From Armigeres subalbatus (taxonomy: Eukaryota > Arthropoda > Insecta > Diptera > Culicidae): 64,000 nucleotides of DNA. Each line of letters begins with the position of its first letter. The first letter of the stretch is position 1. The notes under the pieces were generated by a model that ran no database searches, was not told the origin of the DNA, and saw nothing but the letters and a program-made list of their open reading frames with translations. The position numbers and the translations under genes were made by a program. This document shows positions 53,673 to 64,000 of this stretch, piece after piece. The stretch covers positions 423,979,781-424,043,780 of the forward strand of contig NC_085140.1 of assembly GCF_024139115.2 (NCBI RefSeq). Reading direction: 5' to 3'.

Positions 53673-54840
53673 CCTGTTTTTAAATTTTAAACGTTGAACA
53701 TGGAAATTATTATACCTACCAATAATGTCCACTATTCGTCATGATCATTTAGTTTGGAATACATATTCAACATATTTTACATATTATGGAGTTTTTATTG
53801 AGCTACCCCAGCAAACCCAACGGGAAAATGTTGCTACCTATAGAGGCCACATTGTTCCTCATCCCCCTAAACGGTCATTCGATGCCGTTGTTGTCGGATG
53901 TTGTCAAGCCCATAGTATAAAAGCTTTTTTCCGCTGATTTTCCTCCCTCGTCAGCAGCTCGAACCCTGACGTAGGGTGTTTGGGTGGGTATGGACCTATA
54001 TAATGGAGAGCCAGAACGTAAAAAAAATGAACCACAATTCGGCTGCGAGGGTTGCACCGGTCGGTGGTAAATGTGCTCTTTCACTCACTCGCGTAGTCTT
54101 TGTGGATGGGGTGGGTGGTAAAAGAGGAAAAAATGTTTCCTAGTGGGGTAATGGACAATAGGGTGCGTAGTGGGGAGTAGAATCAGAAACAGGAAAAAAA
54201 TGTTTGCATCGCAGCACAGCGGAAGTGTGAGGGTTGGGGAGAAAAAAAACCCTTCGGGAAAAGTGGGCGGAAATTTTCCCGGGTTTTGTATATTTTTTCG
54301 CTCTATAAAGTATCGTGCAACGAATCACAACTCAGTTCGTGACTTTGGAGTGTGGGTGATGTGCTGTGGGATCGGATTCACAGTCAATATAAACAAATTC
54401 TGAAGGATATTGTATCGCGAAAAAAACATGTTCGAGGGTGGGTGTATGGTATGGGGATATCATACCTTATTTGTTTTTATCTGGCATCAGGAAAAGCAGG
54501 CGTGGTTCAATCGGAAATCAAACGAAAAAAAATCGAATGGAATGAACGTATATTTTTGAATCTGTGATGCCGCCATATTTTTTGATAGCATTTGATAGCA
54601 TACAATGTTGAATTATTGAGAGATTTCAACGATGCTGAAACAAAGGTTTCCTATGATAATTGAAAGACTATGGTAAAGTGTGTTTAATACAAAAGTGTCG
54701 ACACTGTCAGAATTGGAAGAAGATTCATCTGTCATTCCAATACAAAATCTTGTTCCAAACGAGCAGGAGACCTGTCAAATGCTGCACATGTCGGTAATTT
54801 TACTTACAGGACTCTTATGGGTATTTATATATGCAAACTA
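53673..54840. other. No gene seen
   Basis: Mixed composition with GGGTGGG-rich patches near 53970-54130. No recognisable coding sequence. Confidence 0.35.
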
Positions 54841-54844
54841 GTCG

Positions 54845-55110
54845 ACCCGGCAGACGTTGTCCTGCATTGTAGGCGAAAATGCGCGTTGTGAACTGCCCAT
54901 ACGAAATTTCCATACGAATCTTTATTTTAGTTTTTCACGATTTACTCAACCTAATTCGTGATGTTTGCATGAGGAAATATCACATTAACCAGTCGGAAAC
55001 GATAATGAACAAAACTACTGAAGGAATGAAGAAAATCCGTCCAGCCGTTTTTGAGTTATGCGGATACGAACACAGACTATTTAATTTTTATTATATGGAT
55101 AGAAGAAGAA
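54845..55110 (+). repeat. Dispersed repeat with GACCCGGCAGACGTTGTCCT head
   Basis: Head GACCCGGCAGACGTTGTCCT and later GTCCAGCCGTTTTTGAGTTA, then GGATACGAACACAGAC and a TATATGGATAGAAG end. I recall very similar segments as a common dispersed repeat in insect genomes, but I cannot assign a family and did not search. Non-coding. Confidence 0.55.
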
Positions 55111-55140
55111 GGTCCGATCAGCAACAATGAATTGTAGGTA

Positions 55141-55632
55141 ATAGGGGATACGTGGGTTAATTGGCCGAGTTTTGCTTTCAAAATGTCTGTACTCATTCTG
55201 GTAAAAAAAATTGAAAAACGGTTTGCGCTGTCAAAAATTTTACAAGCAAAAATATGTGAAATTTTTCATCGATGAAAAATAAATCAGTAAAAAAGTTTTA
55301 AACAAACAAATGCGACGTGAACAATTGGCCAGGGCTGGGATTGGTTGATCAAATTTGATAAAATAAGTGAAACACATCAAATGTATCAATAAAAATGTTC
55401 ATAAGTGGGTTAAGCTGGCGGAAGGAAAGAAAGCAGCAAGAATTGTACCAACATATTACACAATTATATAATTCTGTAATATGTTGGTACAACTCTAGCT
55501 GCTTTCTTTCCCTCCGCCAGTGTAAGCTTGCGTTTGCTTTCATTTTTTCTTCCTTCAATGCAGATTTTGTTGGAGAATCGGTAAAACTTTGTAATTAAAA
55601 ATAATTTACAACTTTCGGCCAACCTACCCCAA
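55141..55632. mobile_element. MITE with central long hairpin
   Basis: Imperfect inverted ends: TAGGGGATACGTGGGTTAAT with TTGGCCGAG on the left, and TTTCGGCCAACCTACCCC on the right. It contains the 106-bp palindrome at 55415-55520. Ends approximate. Confidence 0.65.
55415..55520. repeat. 106-bp near-perfect palindrome (hairpin)
   Basis: Arms CTGGCGGAAGGAAAGAAAGC and TTGTACCAACATATTAC versus their reverse complements, with a few mismatches over about 50 bp per arm. The axis is at the AATTATATAATT centre. Confidence 0.93.
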
Positions 55633-55639
55633 GGGATGT

Positions 55640-57427
55640 TTTCGAACAATGACGATTTACAATCGATTTACAATTGTTTTATTGAAATCAAATGTAAATT
55701 AATTCGTGTTACAGATACTACTGAGCATTGACCACCCACGGTTCCAACTCCGTTAATGCCAGGTCAGCTGTAATTACAAAAAGAACCAACATATATTGTT
55801 TAGGACTATCTATAATGTGTAAGAACTGCAATAATATAAGCTTCAAATATATCAGCACCGGCCTCGACCAAATGCATGTCAATTAGGGAATATGTAGGAA
55901 AATGTTGATATGATATTCGATTTGAAAGAAGCTGGTGAGTCATTTTCGCTTTGGAGTTTGATTCTATTTGATTGATTTCCCGACCGCACAACGCAGAAGA
56001 TATTTCGATGATCATATAATACAATCGTTCTGCGTGCTAAAGGAGACATGATCGGACGTGCACTATGATGATTAAATAAACAAAATATGTATTTATAAAT
56101 TTAACTTTATGCTGTGCTATATGTTCAAAGATTAGATTTGGATATCTTTACCAATATTAAACAAGATACATACATGAAGGAGACCTCTGATTTTACAAAT
56201 TAAGCAGCTAAGCAGAATCCATCATTATTTAAAAAAAATGATCAAAGCATACCATAGCTTACGTGATTGTACAAAATTGCTCAATTAAGCAATCTACTGT
56301 ATATTGTCGCAAAATGGTCCCTGGGAATATTACTTTTTCCTATACCGTAGCAGTTGTATTATACCTGGCCACGTCGTTATATTCATGGAAAGATGGGAAA
56401 GAATGATAGTTCAACATCTTCTGGTGAAGATGCAGATAACCCATGTGTGTGTAAGGTGAATAATTGGAAGCTCTATTCAACAATATAAAGCGTGATTATT
56501 TTTGAGCGTCTTATGGGAAATAGTCGTTTAACCGAATATAGAGCGTTTGTCAATAATAATAATAAATTCTTTATTATTAATGATTGATTATTCAAATATA
56601 TTCATTAATTTACTTATGGACCGTCCAAATCAGAACAAAGTAACCCGGAGCTTGCAAATGTGTCGCATCATATACAAAAAACGTTCAATCGCATAATTAT
56701 TCACCGAACGCTAAAAGCAGAACCACAAATTCGGATTTTGCGAATGCTCTGCGTCCTACCTATAACACGTTCGATCCCGCACCAATTAATTTGCTCACTC
56801 GACCGCGCGAACTATCTGCTTACTGAGCAGAAACACGAGAAAACAGGCACTGATTGATTATCATCTCGACCATACAGAATAACAAAATCGGATCGCGTAA
56901 ACTATCTGATTACTGAGCAGAAACACGATGAAACAGGAAACCTCATTATAAAAAGAGTGATCAAAGAGCACAAAATGTGTACATGGAATGTTGATTTAGC
57001 GTTTTAAGCTTTGACTAAATATTATGTTTCTAACTAGTGAAACAAACTTGATCGCGATAGAAACCGAAATTCAATAAATCCTAATAATTAGATCACTTCA
57101 ATCTTATGTGACGAAAGACATATGTTGCACCATATCTATAGATATAAAATAATCAAGATGTTGGAGTCAGAGCAAGTCAGTACACATTTTATGGTTCCAT
57201 GTACTAAGAATTCGGTACATTTCCCAGTGAAACCAAGCAACGCTTCAACAGGAACTTGAACTGTTCTAATATTTTACTGTTGCCATAGTTATCATTCTGG
57301 CTGTTTGTTTATTATTTTCATATGAGTTTTTTGATGTTCAAGGAATAGGACAATTTTGGTTTTCCTTGACTAAATCTATTTTTTTTTTTCAGATGAACGC
57401 TGAAAACTCCGGATTTTTTGCTATTGT
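55640..57427. other. No gene seen; one local duplication
   Basis: AT-rich. A segment with ACTATCTG, then TTACTGAGCAGAAACACGA occurs at 56811 and 56901 (90-bp offset). Related words (ACTGAACAGGAACACGATGA) occur at 61395, so this belongs to a dispersed family. No coding sequence is recognised. Confidence 0.5.
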
Positions 57428-57440
57428 ATGCTATTGATGA

Positions 57441-57720
57441 CCCTCCTTAGCCTAGCGGTAAGACGCGCGGCTACAAAGCAAGACCATGCTGAGGGTGTCT
57501 GGGTTCGATTCCCGGTACCGGTCTAGGCAATTTTCGGATTGGAATTGTCTCGATTTCCCTAGACATAAAAGTATCATCGTGTTAGCCTCATGATAAACGA
57601 ATGCAAAAATGGTACCTTGGCTCAGAAACTTCGCAGTTAATAACTATGGAAGTGCTGAATGAACACTAATCTGCGAGGCGGCAATGTCCCAGTAATGCCA
57701 ATAATAAGATATAAGACAAG
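57441..57720 (+). mobile_element. tRNA-derived SINE, copy 5
   Basis: Same family as 21868. Exact 13-bp TSD ATGCTATTGATGA at 57428-57440 and 57721-57733. Box B GGTTCGATTCC present. Tail decayed to AATAATAAGATATAAGAC. Confidence 0.95.
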
Positions 57721-57841
57721 ATGCTATTGATGAACTGCGTCGCTAAACTACAGCTGGCAGTCAACAACAGCGGTGGTGATTCCGATGGTTCTATGAGATG
57801 ACCAACTCAGAAATATACGAATCACGGCTCTGCTGCAGTGT

Positions 57842-58740
57842 GCGGCAGCTGTCGTACTCACGTTCCAGCTGCGCGTAGAATGCGTCCTTATCATCATCAG
57901 TGCTTCCGGAGTGTGGGCTATGGACGTTGATTATGCTGAAGTTGAAGAACCGGCCTTTGATCCCCAACTTGCACATTCTTTCATTGATCGGCCACCACCC
58001 GATCACGCGCCTTTGCATATCGCCCATCACTATGAAAGCTGTTCCCAGCTCATGTGTGTTGCCGCAGCTCTGGTAGATGGTATGATTACCTCTAAACGTT
58101 CGCACCATTGATCCCTTCCAACAAACCTCCTGCAGCGCTACGATGCCGAATCCACGGTCCTTGAGCACATCGGCTAGTATGCGTGTGCTCCCGATGAAGT
58201 TGAGAGATTTGCAGTTCCACGAACCGAGTTTCCAATCGCTAGTCCCTTTTCGTCGCAGTGGTCTTCGCCGATGGTTCGGTCCGTACTCTCTTGTTGATTG
58301 TTCGTTGCTTATGATTTTTTAAAGGCTGGCTTGCAGGGTCTGACACCAAACCCCCTAAATTTCCGGAGGACCATTCCTCCTTATTTCCGGTGGACCATGA
58401 TGCACAGTTTCACTTAGAGTCCCTCGCTGGCACTCGGACGATGATCAGCCGCCCCTAACATGGAGAACAGACGCTGTTGTGAGCCGATCCTGACATGGAG
58501 AACAGACGCTCAATAAGATTTGCACCTCCGGAGAGGAGCAAACCCCCCTTCCCTGTCAGCATACGACCATAGTTCCCACCGGGGTTGGTTACCCGATCTT
58601 CCCTAAGGTTGCTCGTATCCCGGCCAGCACCGCGGGGAGGTAGGGATAGGAGTTGCTGGGTAAGAGGCTAAGGACCGCGAGATGGGGTCTATTTTATTCC
58701 TTCAGGTACGCGAAGTACCAATGGTACGCTTTACCCAGCA
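57842..58740 (-). mobile_element. RTE 5' part: leader and endonuclease N-terminus
   Basis: Minus strand. The leader at 58740-58200 matches 49100-49540 inverted (landmarks CATGGAGAACAGACGC, GGTTGGTTACCCGATC). The endonuclease at 58168-57842 is uninterrupted: GFGIVALQEVCWKGSMVRTF, GNTHELGTAFIVMGDMQRRV, WPINERMCKLGIKGRFFNFS, VHSPHSGSTDDDKDAFYAQL. It ends after EREYDSC, where similarity stops. 3'-truncated, so probably a rearranged rather than a simple reverse-transcribed copy. Confidence 0.87.
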
Positions 58741-58839
58741 TTTGCCGTGCCTGCAGTGTGCGGCATCCCATCCGAATAGTTGTTCCGTTTTTTTGGCAAC
58801 CCACAATGTCCACAACGTTCGGCATTCTTCCATTCCGAA

Positions 58840-59410
58840 TTAAGGAAATTCTTCAGAGATTTCGATGAGAATTCGTGATTGGGGAAGGAATCATTTTGTG
58901 ATTTCTAAGGAAATGCTTTCGGGATTCCGAAGAGAATTCTTTTCGGATTCCGAAGAGAATCGTTTTCAGATTTCAAAGAGAATCTTTATGGGATTCCAAA
59001 AAGAATCTTTTTGGGTCGCCTTATACTATTTGAAAGTAATGCTTGGGGGTTTCGGAAGTGAATCTTTTGTGTCTCAGAAATCAGAAGGGAATACTTTTGG
59101 AATTCAAAAAGGAATCTTTTGAGGATTCAGAAAAAAAAACCTTTGGGATTTCGTGGGAAATCTATTTGAAGCTTCAAATAGAATTGTATTCGAATATCAA
59201 GGGGATTTATTTCAATCTGTTGGAAATTTGTTTTGGTATTTTGAAAGTATCCACCATTTTACGAATGGGAATTGCTGTCACAATCGTGCTCCGTTTTTGG
59301 TAAGGTAGAGTAGAAAACGTTTTTTTCTGTAATTCCGAAGGAACTCGTTGTGAGATTTTTGGAATTCCAAAGAAACTTCGTTTGGGATTCCCAAAAATAA
59401 TCATTTTACA
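58840..59410. repeat. Decayed GGATTCCGAAGAGAAT-type minisatellite
   Basis: Irregular 22-26-bp units (GGGATTCCGAAGAGAATTC, TTTCAAAGAGAATC, GGGATTCCAAAAAGAATC). Same general dyad logic (arm AGAATC / GATTCC) as the 6546-12745 array but different words. Best preserved at 58915-59010. Confidence 0.75.
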
Positions 59411-59516
59411 TCCGAAGACAATCCCTTTAGGAAGCCGTACAACCCAACCATTCAACCATACAACCCAACGGTGAGTAACCATGCGACTCCATGAACACAA
59501 ATTGGTCCAGTATTTT

Positions 59517-60107
59517 AGGGGATGGAGGGGCAATATGCCCTAGCTAAACATAGACTGCTTTTATGCCTTAGCTATAACGATTTTTATGGGTGTTTGTACC
59601 TCACGCAACAGTTAAACAATATAGCTAGCTGATGCCATATTAAAATTAGAAAAAATCTCAATCATATTGATAATATATACATTTCAAAAAAGTGGTGATA
59701 TTTCTTTGCTGGAAAACTCATGAGGCAAAACGCCTTTTAGCCGGCAGCTCTTAGGGAACAACGTACCACGCGTCGGCGCATCAGCATTCTGGTATGGACA
59801 GTGCGTGGATATGCGAGTACATTGTAGGATAATTCCACTAGGGCGTTTTGCCTCGCCAAAATATTAGATGTTTGTCTAGGGCCGAAAACCTCGTTAATAA
59901 AGACAATAAAAAAAAAAAAAAATATTAGATGTTTCATCAAAATGTGGATAATTTCTGTTTTTCCTACATTCCTATCTATTATTTTGACACTTTTTTCGCC
60001 TAACCTACATAATTTCACGTCTAGTTTTATAAAGGCTATCTCAAACATGGTAAATATAAATGAATACCCGAAAGTCGTTTTGCCCCGGGGGGCGTTTTGG
60101 GGCCTCT
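59517..60107. mobile_element. MITE-like element with G-rich imperfect inverted ends
   Basis: Left end TAGGGGATGGAGGGGCAATA; the right end region GGGCGTTTTGGGGCCTCTTC then CTCTACC reads inverted as a related G/C-rich terminus. Internal GAGGCAAAACGCC and GGGCGTTTTGCCTC words are mirrored near 59731 and 59850. Ends approximate. Confidence 0.5.
59874..59919 (+). mobile_element. 46-bp 5'-truncated poly-A retroinsertion
   Basis: Sequence GCCGAAAACCTCGTTAATAA then GACAATAAAA and a run of A, between direct repeats AATATTAGATGTTT (59859-59873 region and 59920-59934 region). It looks like the extreme 3' end of a LINE transcript with polyadenylation-like signals and an A tail. Confidence 0.82.
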
Positions 60108-60124
60108 TCCTCTACCTTTATTAT

Positions 60125-60645
60125 ACAATTTAGCGTAATGGTGTCTTCGAGACATTTTATTAGTATGTTATTATTCTTCTTTGGAGGTATTCAGGTTACA
60201 GGTCAATCCTCCTAAAAGTTAAATGAAAAAATTATTTTTAAAATTTATTTGATTCTTTATATTGTACGTGGATTTCCCTATTGGACCCGACCGTTCGAAA
60301 TAGTCGCTCCTTGAACGGTCGTTGAAATCGCCGTTTTCACCTTCACACCCATCTTCATAGTAAAATCTGTCAAAACTGACAAATCTGCCACGTGTTTTTT
60401 GCTGTTTCCCTCGGACTTCTCTTTCTTTTTCCGATGTTTTAACATCTGTTTTGATAGACAAGGAGCAAAAAACAAGGTAATCTACCAAACATTTATTGAG
60501 TTTGGCAAACCTTGCTGGAGAAGGGAACGTTGAGATAGGCAAGTGAACCGACCTTCGAATCCATTGGTCAAGTAAATCCACAATAAAAGTTGTAGTAAAA
60601 GTTCTCCTGAAACACTTCATCGAAGAAACCAAGTTCGTAATTCCG
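60125..60645. repeat. Dispersed repeat (family of 49672-49916) with internal insertion
   Basis: Left piece 60125-60260 (ATGGTGTCTTCGAGACATTT, TCTTTGGAGGTATTCAGG) and right piece 60595-60645 (AAAAGTTCTCCTGAAACACT) are contiguous in the 49672 copy. The intervening 60262-60595 is extra sequence with weak GTGGATTT / AAATCCAC inverted ends. An open frame across it has no recognisable domain. Confidence 0.75.
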
Positions 60646-61190
60646 TTAGTTTTGTAGATTTTTTACGTTTTATGCTGACAACCCCTTAAAAATGGTTTTT
60701 TCATCATATCTTTTTCATTTTCATTTCTACATTTTTTGCATGTTCTAGAAAGCTTTAGATAGAATTGAAATACGCTGTTTGGTGGCTAGTGCGACCTGAA
60801 AACTAGAAAAATAATGTAATAGTTTTGTTGTTTTTTTAGTCATACTTGAACTACCTGCAACTTGACAACGGGCAAATTGTGGCAGTCAATCTCATACGAA
60901 TAACGAAGTACAATGAATTTCAAATTAATACACATGATAAAATGGTCAATAGCGGCGCCGGACACGTCCTGCTGACTACCAGGAAGAGGGAAGGAATATT
61001 AATAGGTGATTTGGTATTTGAAGAACATGTTTGTCTCTGCGTCTTCAAAAGAACCACAGGAAGGATTATCAGTTAGTAGGTAGGCATCGTTGGATCTAGT
61101 CTAGATTCACTATGATAAATGATGCGACCGTGCCAGTTTTATCACAAAAAAATTTTAGCAAACTATTATTGGGACGCACACCAACCAATT
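60646..61190. other. No gene seen
   Basis: The short frame at 60846-61076 has no domain signature. Confidence 0.35.
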
Positions 61191-61387
61191 ACACCCATTT
61201 TTTTTACACGGGGATGCGTTACGTGTGAAAAAAAGTTTTCAGTTCAAAATTTGAAAATCCGTGTAAAAAAAGTTTTATGATTTCTCGACAAATCATGAAA
61301 AATGGAGCAACTTTGCAAAAAAATTGCATGGGGTTTTTTTACACGGCCGTGTAAAAAAAATCCGTGTAAAAACGGAATCGGGTGTAC
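61191..61387. mobile_element. 197-bp TA-flanked MITE with repeated ACACGG words
   Basis: Left end ACACCCATTTTTTTTACACG and right end inverted (CCGTGTAAAAACGGAATCGG then GTGT), each next to TA. TTTTACACGG and CCGTGTAAAA recur internally, giving multiple nested hairpin options. Confidence 0.78.
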
Positions 61388-61930
61388 CTACATACTGAAC
61401 AGGAACACGATGAAACGCGCACCAATTGATTTATTTTTTGACCGCTCAAAGCACAAGTATACCGGATCATGTAAAGTGTCTAGGAACCGAGCATGAACAT
61501 GATCAAACGCATACTCCACATCATGCATGCCCAGTGACATATGCAAACTGTGAAGGATCGCGCTTTGAACGACCGAAACGACACGTAACACTAACGCACG
61601 ATCCTCCGAACACACATCAATTAACTTCGCCGTCCCTCGACGAGAAAAAAAGCACACCTTGCACGTCCGGTGGCAATTTGACCGAAACCATGCGCAACAC
61701 TAACACACGGTCTTCCGAACACTAATCAATTACCTGCGCTGCCTTCGACGAGAAAAAAGTTACAACATTGATGCCTGGTGGCATATGTAAACTGTTGACG
61801 AACGCGTCCAATCTTGCACTAATTTATTCATCTCCGACTGCACAATGCACATACGCGGATCTCGAGACTATTTTGCGTCTTAATACGAACGCGTCCAATC
61901 TTGCACTTCTGCCGTTCTGCAGAACTCCGA
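61388..61930. repeat. Dispersed repeat with 109-bp internal duplication
   Basis: GACCGAAAC, then CACTAACGCACGATCCTCCG and CGACGAGAAAAAA recur at 61571 and 61680 (109-bp offset); GAACGCGTCCAATCTTGCAC recurs at 61800 and 61889. Shares ACTGA-CAG-AACACGA words with 56811-56940. Confidence 0.75.
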
Positions 61931-61939
61931 CTTTTTCAG

Positions 61940-62550
61940 CAGTCGGTTTGCCGAATAGCTGATTTGGCCGAAATGGTCGTTTGACAGTAAGAGTCATTTG
62001 GGCGAAATAGAAAATCGACCGAAAGTGTCGTTCGGTTGAACTGATCATATTGTCGGAAAAGCCGTTTGTCCGATAAGGTCTTTTAGCCGATTTTGTTTTT
62101 TGGCAGAAAAAACCCTTTCGAGCCAAATGGCTCTTTATGCCAAAAGACCATTTCTACCAAATGGGATTCACGGCCAGGTTATCTATTCGGTCAAACGACA
62201 TTTTCGACCAAATGACCATTTTGACCAAACAGCATTTCGGCCAAATTACCAGTTAGGGCAAACAATTCTTTGGGCCAAATTACTAGTCTGGCCGAATGTT
62301 TCTTTCGGCTGTATGTCGCTTTCGGTCAAATTACATTTTCGACAAATTTCGAAAATGATTTGTTTCGATCTTATAATCGTTTTGGACTAAGGTATTATTC
62401 AGCCAAATTAAATTAGGCTAGATGTGTTTCGGCTTATCATGTTATTCGGCTACTTGGCATTCGAACGACTGGCTTTGCCACCGAAAGACTTTTGGGTGGA
62501 TGCCGGAAGATGTTTAGCTGAATGTATCATACGGCCAAAGGTGTTGTCCT
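61940..62550. repeat. Decayed minisatellite of GGCCGAA / TTCGGCC words
   Basis: Irregular units of about 20-23 bp on the theme TTTCGGCCAAATGACCATTT, better preserved at 62160-62330. The words resemble the GGCCGAAYGGYCATTA termini of the 28414-30032 element, and this may be an old relative of such an array. Confidence 0.7.
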
Positions 62551-62559
62551 TTTCCCTTT

Positions 62560-63150
62560 TAAATTTCTAGTAAAAATTTCCGCTTAATACTCAACAGAAA
62601 TTTTGGAGAACTTTCCTTTGATATTCTGAACAGCTTTCCTTGGAACTTTTCCCGTAAAAAATTATCATGAGAATTTCCAAGATTTTTCCGCGGAAGTTCC
62701 AAACAATTACTTTGGAATTCAAAAAGGTTTCACTTGGAAATTCCAAAGAATTTCTCGCGAAAACTTCAAAGTAGTACCCGTGGAAAATCCGAAAGTATTT
62801 TTTCCAAATTGATCTTTTTGAAAAACTTTTTTAAAAAAATTTTAGGGAAATCCTTGAGATTTTTCCGGCGGTATACAAAATATTCTCTCCTTAATGTCTT
62901 GAATATGTTCAGAAAAAAAAATCCGAAAAAAATCTTTAGGAAACAAACACAAAAAGGCCACACCGATTCACGCTGACGCCGCCGCCGGCTGAAATGGCTT
63001 TCGGCGTGACGCCGAAAACGCCGCCGCCGCCGACCAAAATTACAACAAACGCCGCTGCGACGATTTTCGAACCAAAGCACACCTCTACACTGCAATCAAG
63101 TGGTGGATTTAAATGGGATGGTACAAACTCGTCTTATGATAAGTGAAGAC
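62560..63150. repeat. Decayed TTCC-type repeats plus GCCGCC module (second copy)
   Basis: TTCC/GGAA irregular units at 62570-62800, then GACGCCGCCGCCGGCTGAAA, TTTCGGCGTGACGCCGAAAA and ACAACAAACGCCGC, then a segment with ACAAACTCGTCTTATGATAA similar to 40827-40860. Parallel organisation to 44212-44510. Confidence 0.75.
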
Positions 63151-64000
63151 ATTCCACTAAAAAGCTCAAAATAATTTTATCAATAGAAATAAATAAAAAA
63201 TAAAATAAAAACATTCTACAAAATTTGTCAAAAAATGGTTACCCTAATGGCAACATACACCAAAAAAGACCTTTTCTTGTAGATCATTTCTACTGAAGAG
63301 TTCTCCAGTCCAAACGAAAATACAAAAACACCTGAAATTCCGTCGGTAAATGGGCGGCCTTATACCCCACCAAAATATAGTAGTTTGTGCAACTAGCTGC
63401 AAAAAGATGTTTTTTCAGCACGAGATGTACGTTTATGCAACGAGGCTTGTTGAATTGGAGAAATACTAAGAATGCTAGGTTTATCTTCTAGACACTTTTC
63501 TTGAACCGAATTGCTTGCAACAATCCGACGGGGAATCCTATCCCAGTGTTTTCTATTTAAAATTGGTTAAACCGTAATATGAGGCCAAAATACGATTTTC
63601 ACGAAAAGACGCTAAGAAATTCTCACTTCATCGTAGTGTGCCACGCGCGACGGGCGGATGCCAAAATTTTCACTGCCAGATTTTCTTCAATTTCGGCTGA
63701 TGGCAGTTCTCAGAAGAATAATAAGCATCCTGATTATTTGTTTTGTCTGTAGTGTAAAATTTCCAGTAATTAAATTTAGGATTGTGAAATATGTTTAAAG
63801 TGACTTGTGCGAATCAAGAAAGTTTCTGCGTGAAAATCGGATCGTTGAGATTCGGAGTGATTGAAGTGTGAAAAACTACTACATTCAGAGACGCTGTTAA
63901 CTTGGCGAAAACCACACCTTGGCCACCTACGGGATGGAGGTCCCCATGGCCTTATATGTTAAAACCAACAAAGGTCACTCATCGAAAAAGGATTAACTTG
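63151..64000. other. No gene seen
   Basis: No supported coding sequence or repeat. An upstream region of a gene or element beyond the window cannot be excluded. Confidence 0.35.

Noticed and set aside
54845..55110. Exon-like segment with an open frame of 83 codons
   Set aside because: Matches my memory of a common dispersed insect repeat rather than a gene; coding similarity is not evident.
21868..57720. tRNA genes at the heads of the SINE copies (21868, 33699, 40915, 41540, 57441)
   Set aside because: Box A and B are present but no acceptor stem closes, and copies have TSDs and a shared non-tRNA body: these are SINEs.
60219..60632. Open frame of 137 codons on the minus strand
   Set aside because: Spans the junction of a dispersed repeat and an insertion within it, so it is probably not an evolved gene.
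63600..64000. Possible 5' UTR of a host gene at the right edge
   Set aside because: No ATG with a convincing frame, no splice donor that I can defend, and the window ends.

Overview
The window looks like intergenic, transposon-saturated DNA from a mosquito, most likely Aedes (aegypti or albopictus type). This is an inference. It rests on several fragments of an RTE-clade LINE of the kind abundant in Aedes (JAM1-like), five copies of one tRNA-derived SINE resembling the Aedes Feilai/Gecko class, BEL/Pao and Ty3/gypsy remnants, an IS630-Tc1-mariner element and many TA-flanked MITEs. I found no host protein-coding gene I could defend. Every recognisable protein is a transposon protein, and nearly all are broken by frameshifts, stops, deletions or nested insertions.

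Layout, left to right. 1-1415: minus-strand RTE fragment. 1800-3840: BEL/Pao relic (minus) with an internal RT-to-integrase deletion, split by a 5'-truncated LINE (2513-3730) that has an 11-bp target-site duplication (TSD). 6107-13130: a very large minisatellite whose main block (6546-12745) is built on a 23-bp dyad-symmetric unit. 15141-16002: two MITEs. 19000-20055: a near-palindromic TA-flanked element. About 20150-26165: a composite foldback structure made of a 173-bp unit in inverted arms, with a SINE mirrored in both arms, and an RTE (itself hit by a SINE and a MITE) and a mariner element nested inside. 26350-30490: minus-strand Ty3/gypsy split by a foldback-like element (28414-30032) with 16-bp-repeat ends and a 1.3-kb polypyrimidine core. 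30530-31108: RTE fragment.

33699-33983: SINE. 34425-40826: a palindromic MITE split near its centre by a near-full-length RNase-H-bearing LINE (34501-40751, minus), whose ORF1 carries a 405-bp solo LTR. 40915-41823: two SINEs. 42677-43278: a small element with terminal direct repeats, an internal tRNA-like gene and a 14-bp TSD. 43786-45074: RTE fragment, old repeats, SINE relic and CATA microsatellite. 48570-52320: RNase H fragment and two RTE pieces, including the longest RTE copy. 53467-55632: MITEs. 57441-58740: SINE and the 5' part of an RTE. 58840-63150: further decayed minisatellites, MITEs and dispersed repeats.

Nothing here acts as a pathway. The interest is structural: TSDs and uninterrupted paralogues within the window give the order of insertion, and several arrays have symmetry that chance would not give. 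The 23-bp array is the most unusual object. It has no stop codon in any of six frames, encodes one 23-residue peptide per strand whatever the frame, and a plus-strand RNA would be a string of hairpins with cUUCGg tetraloops. Stretches marked 'other' are those in which I see no gene or repeat I can support.
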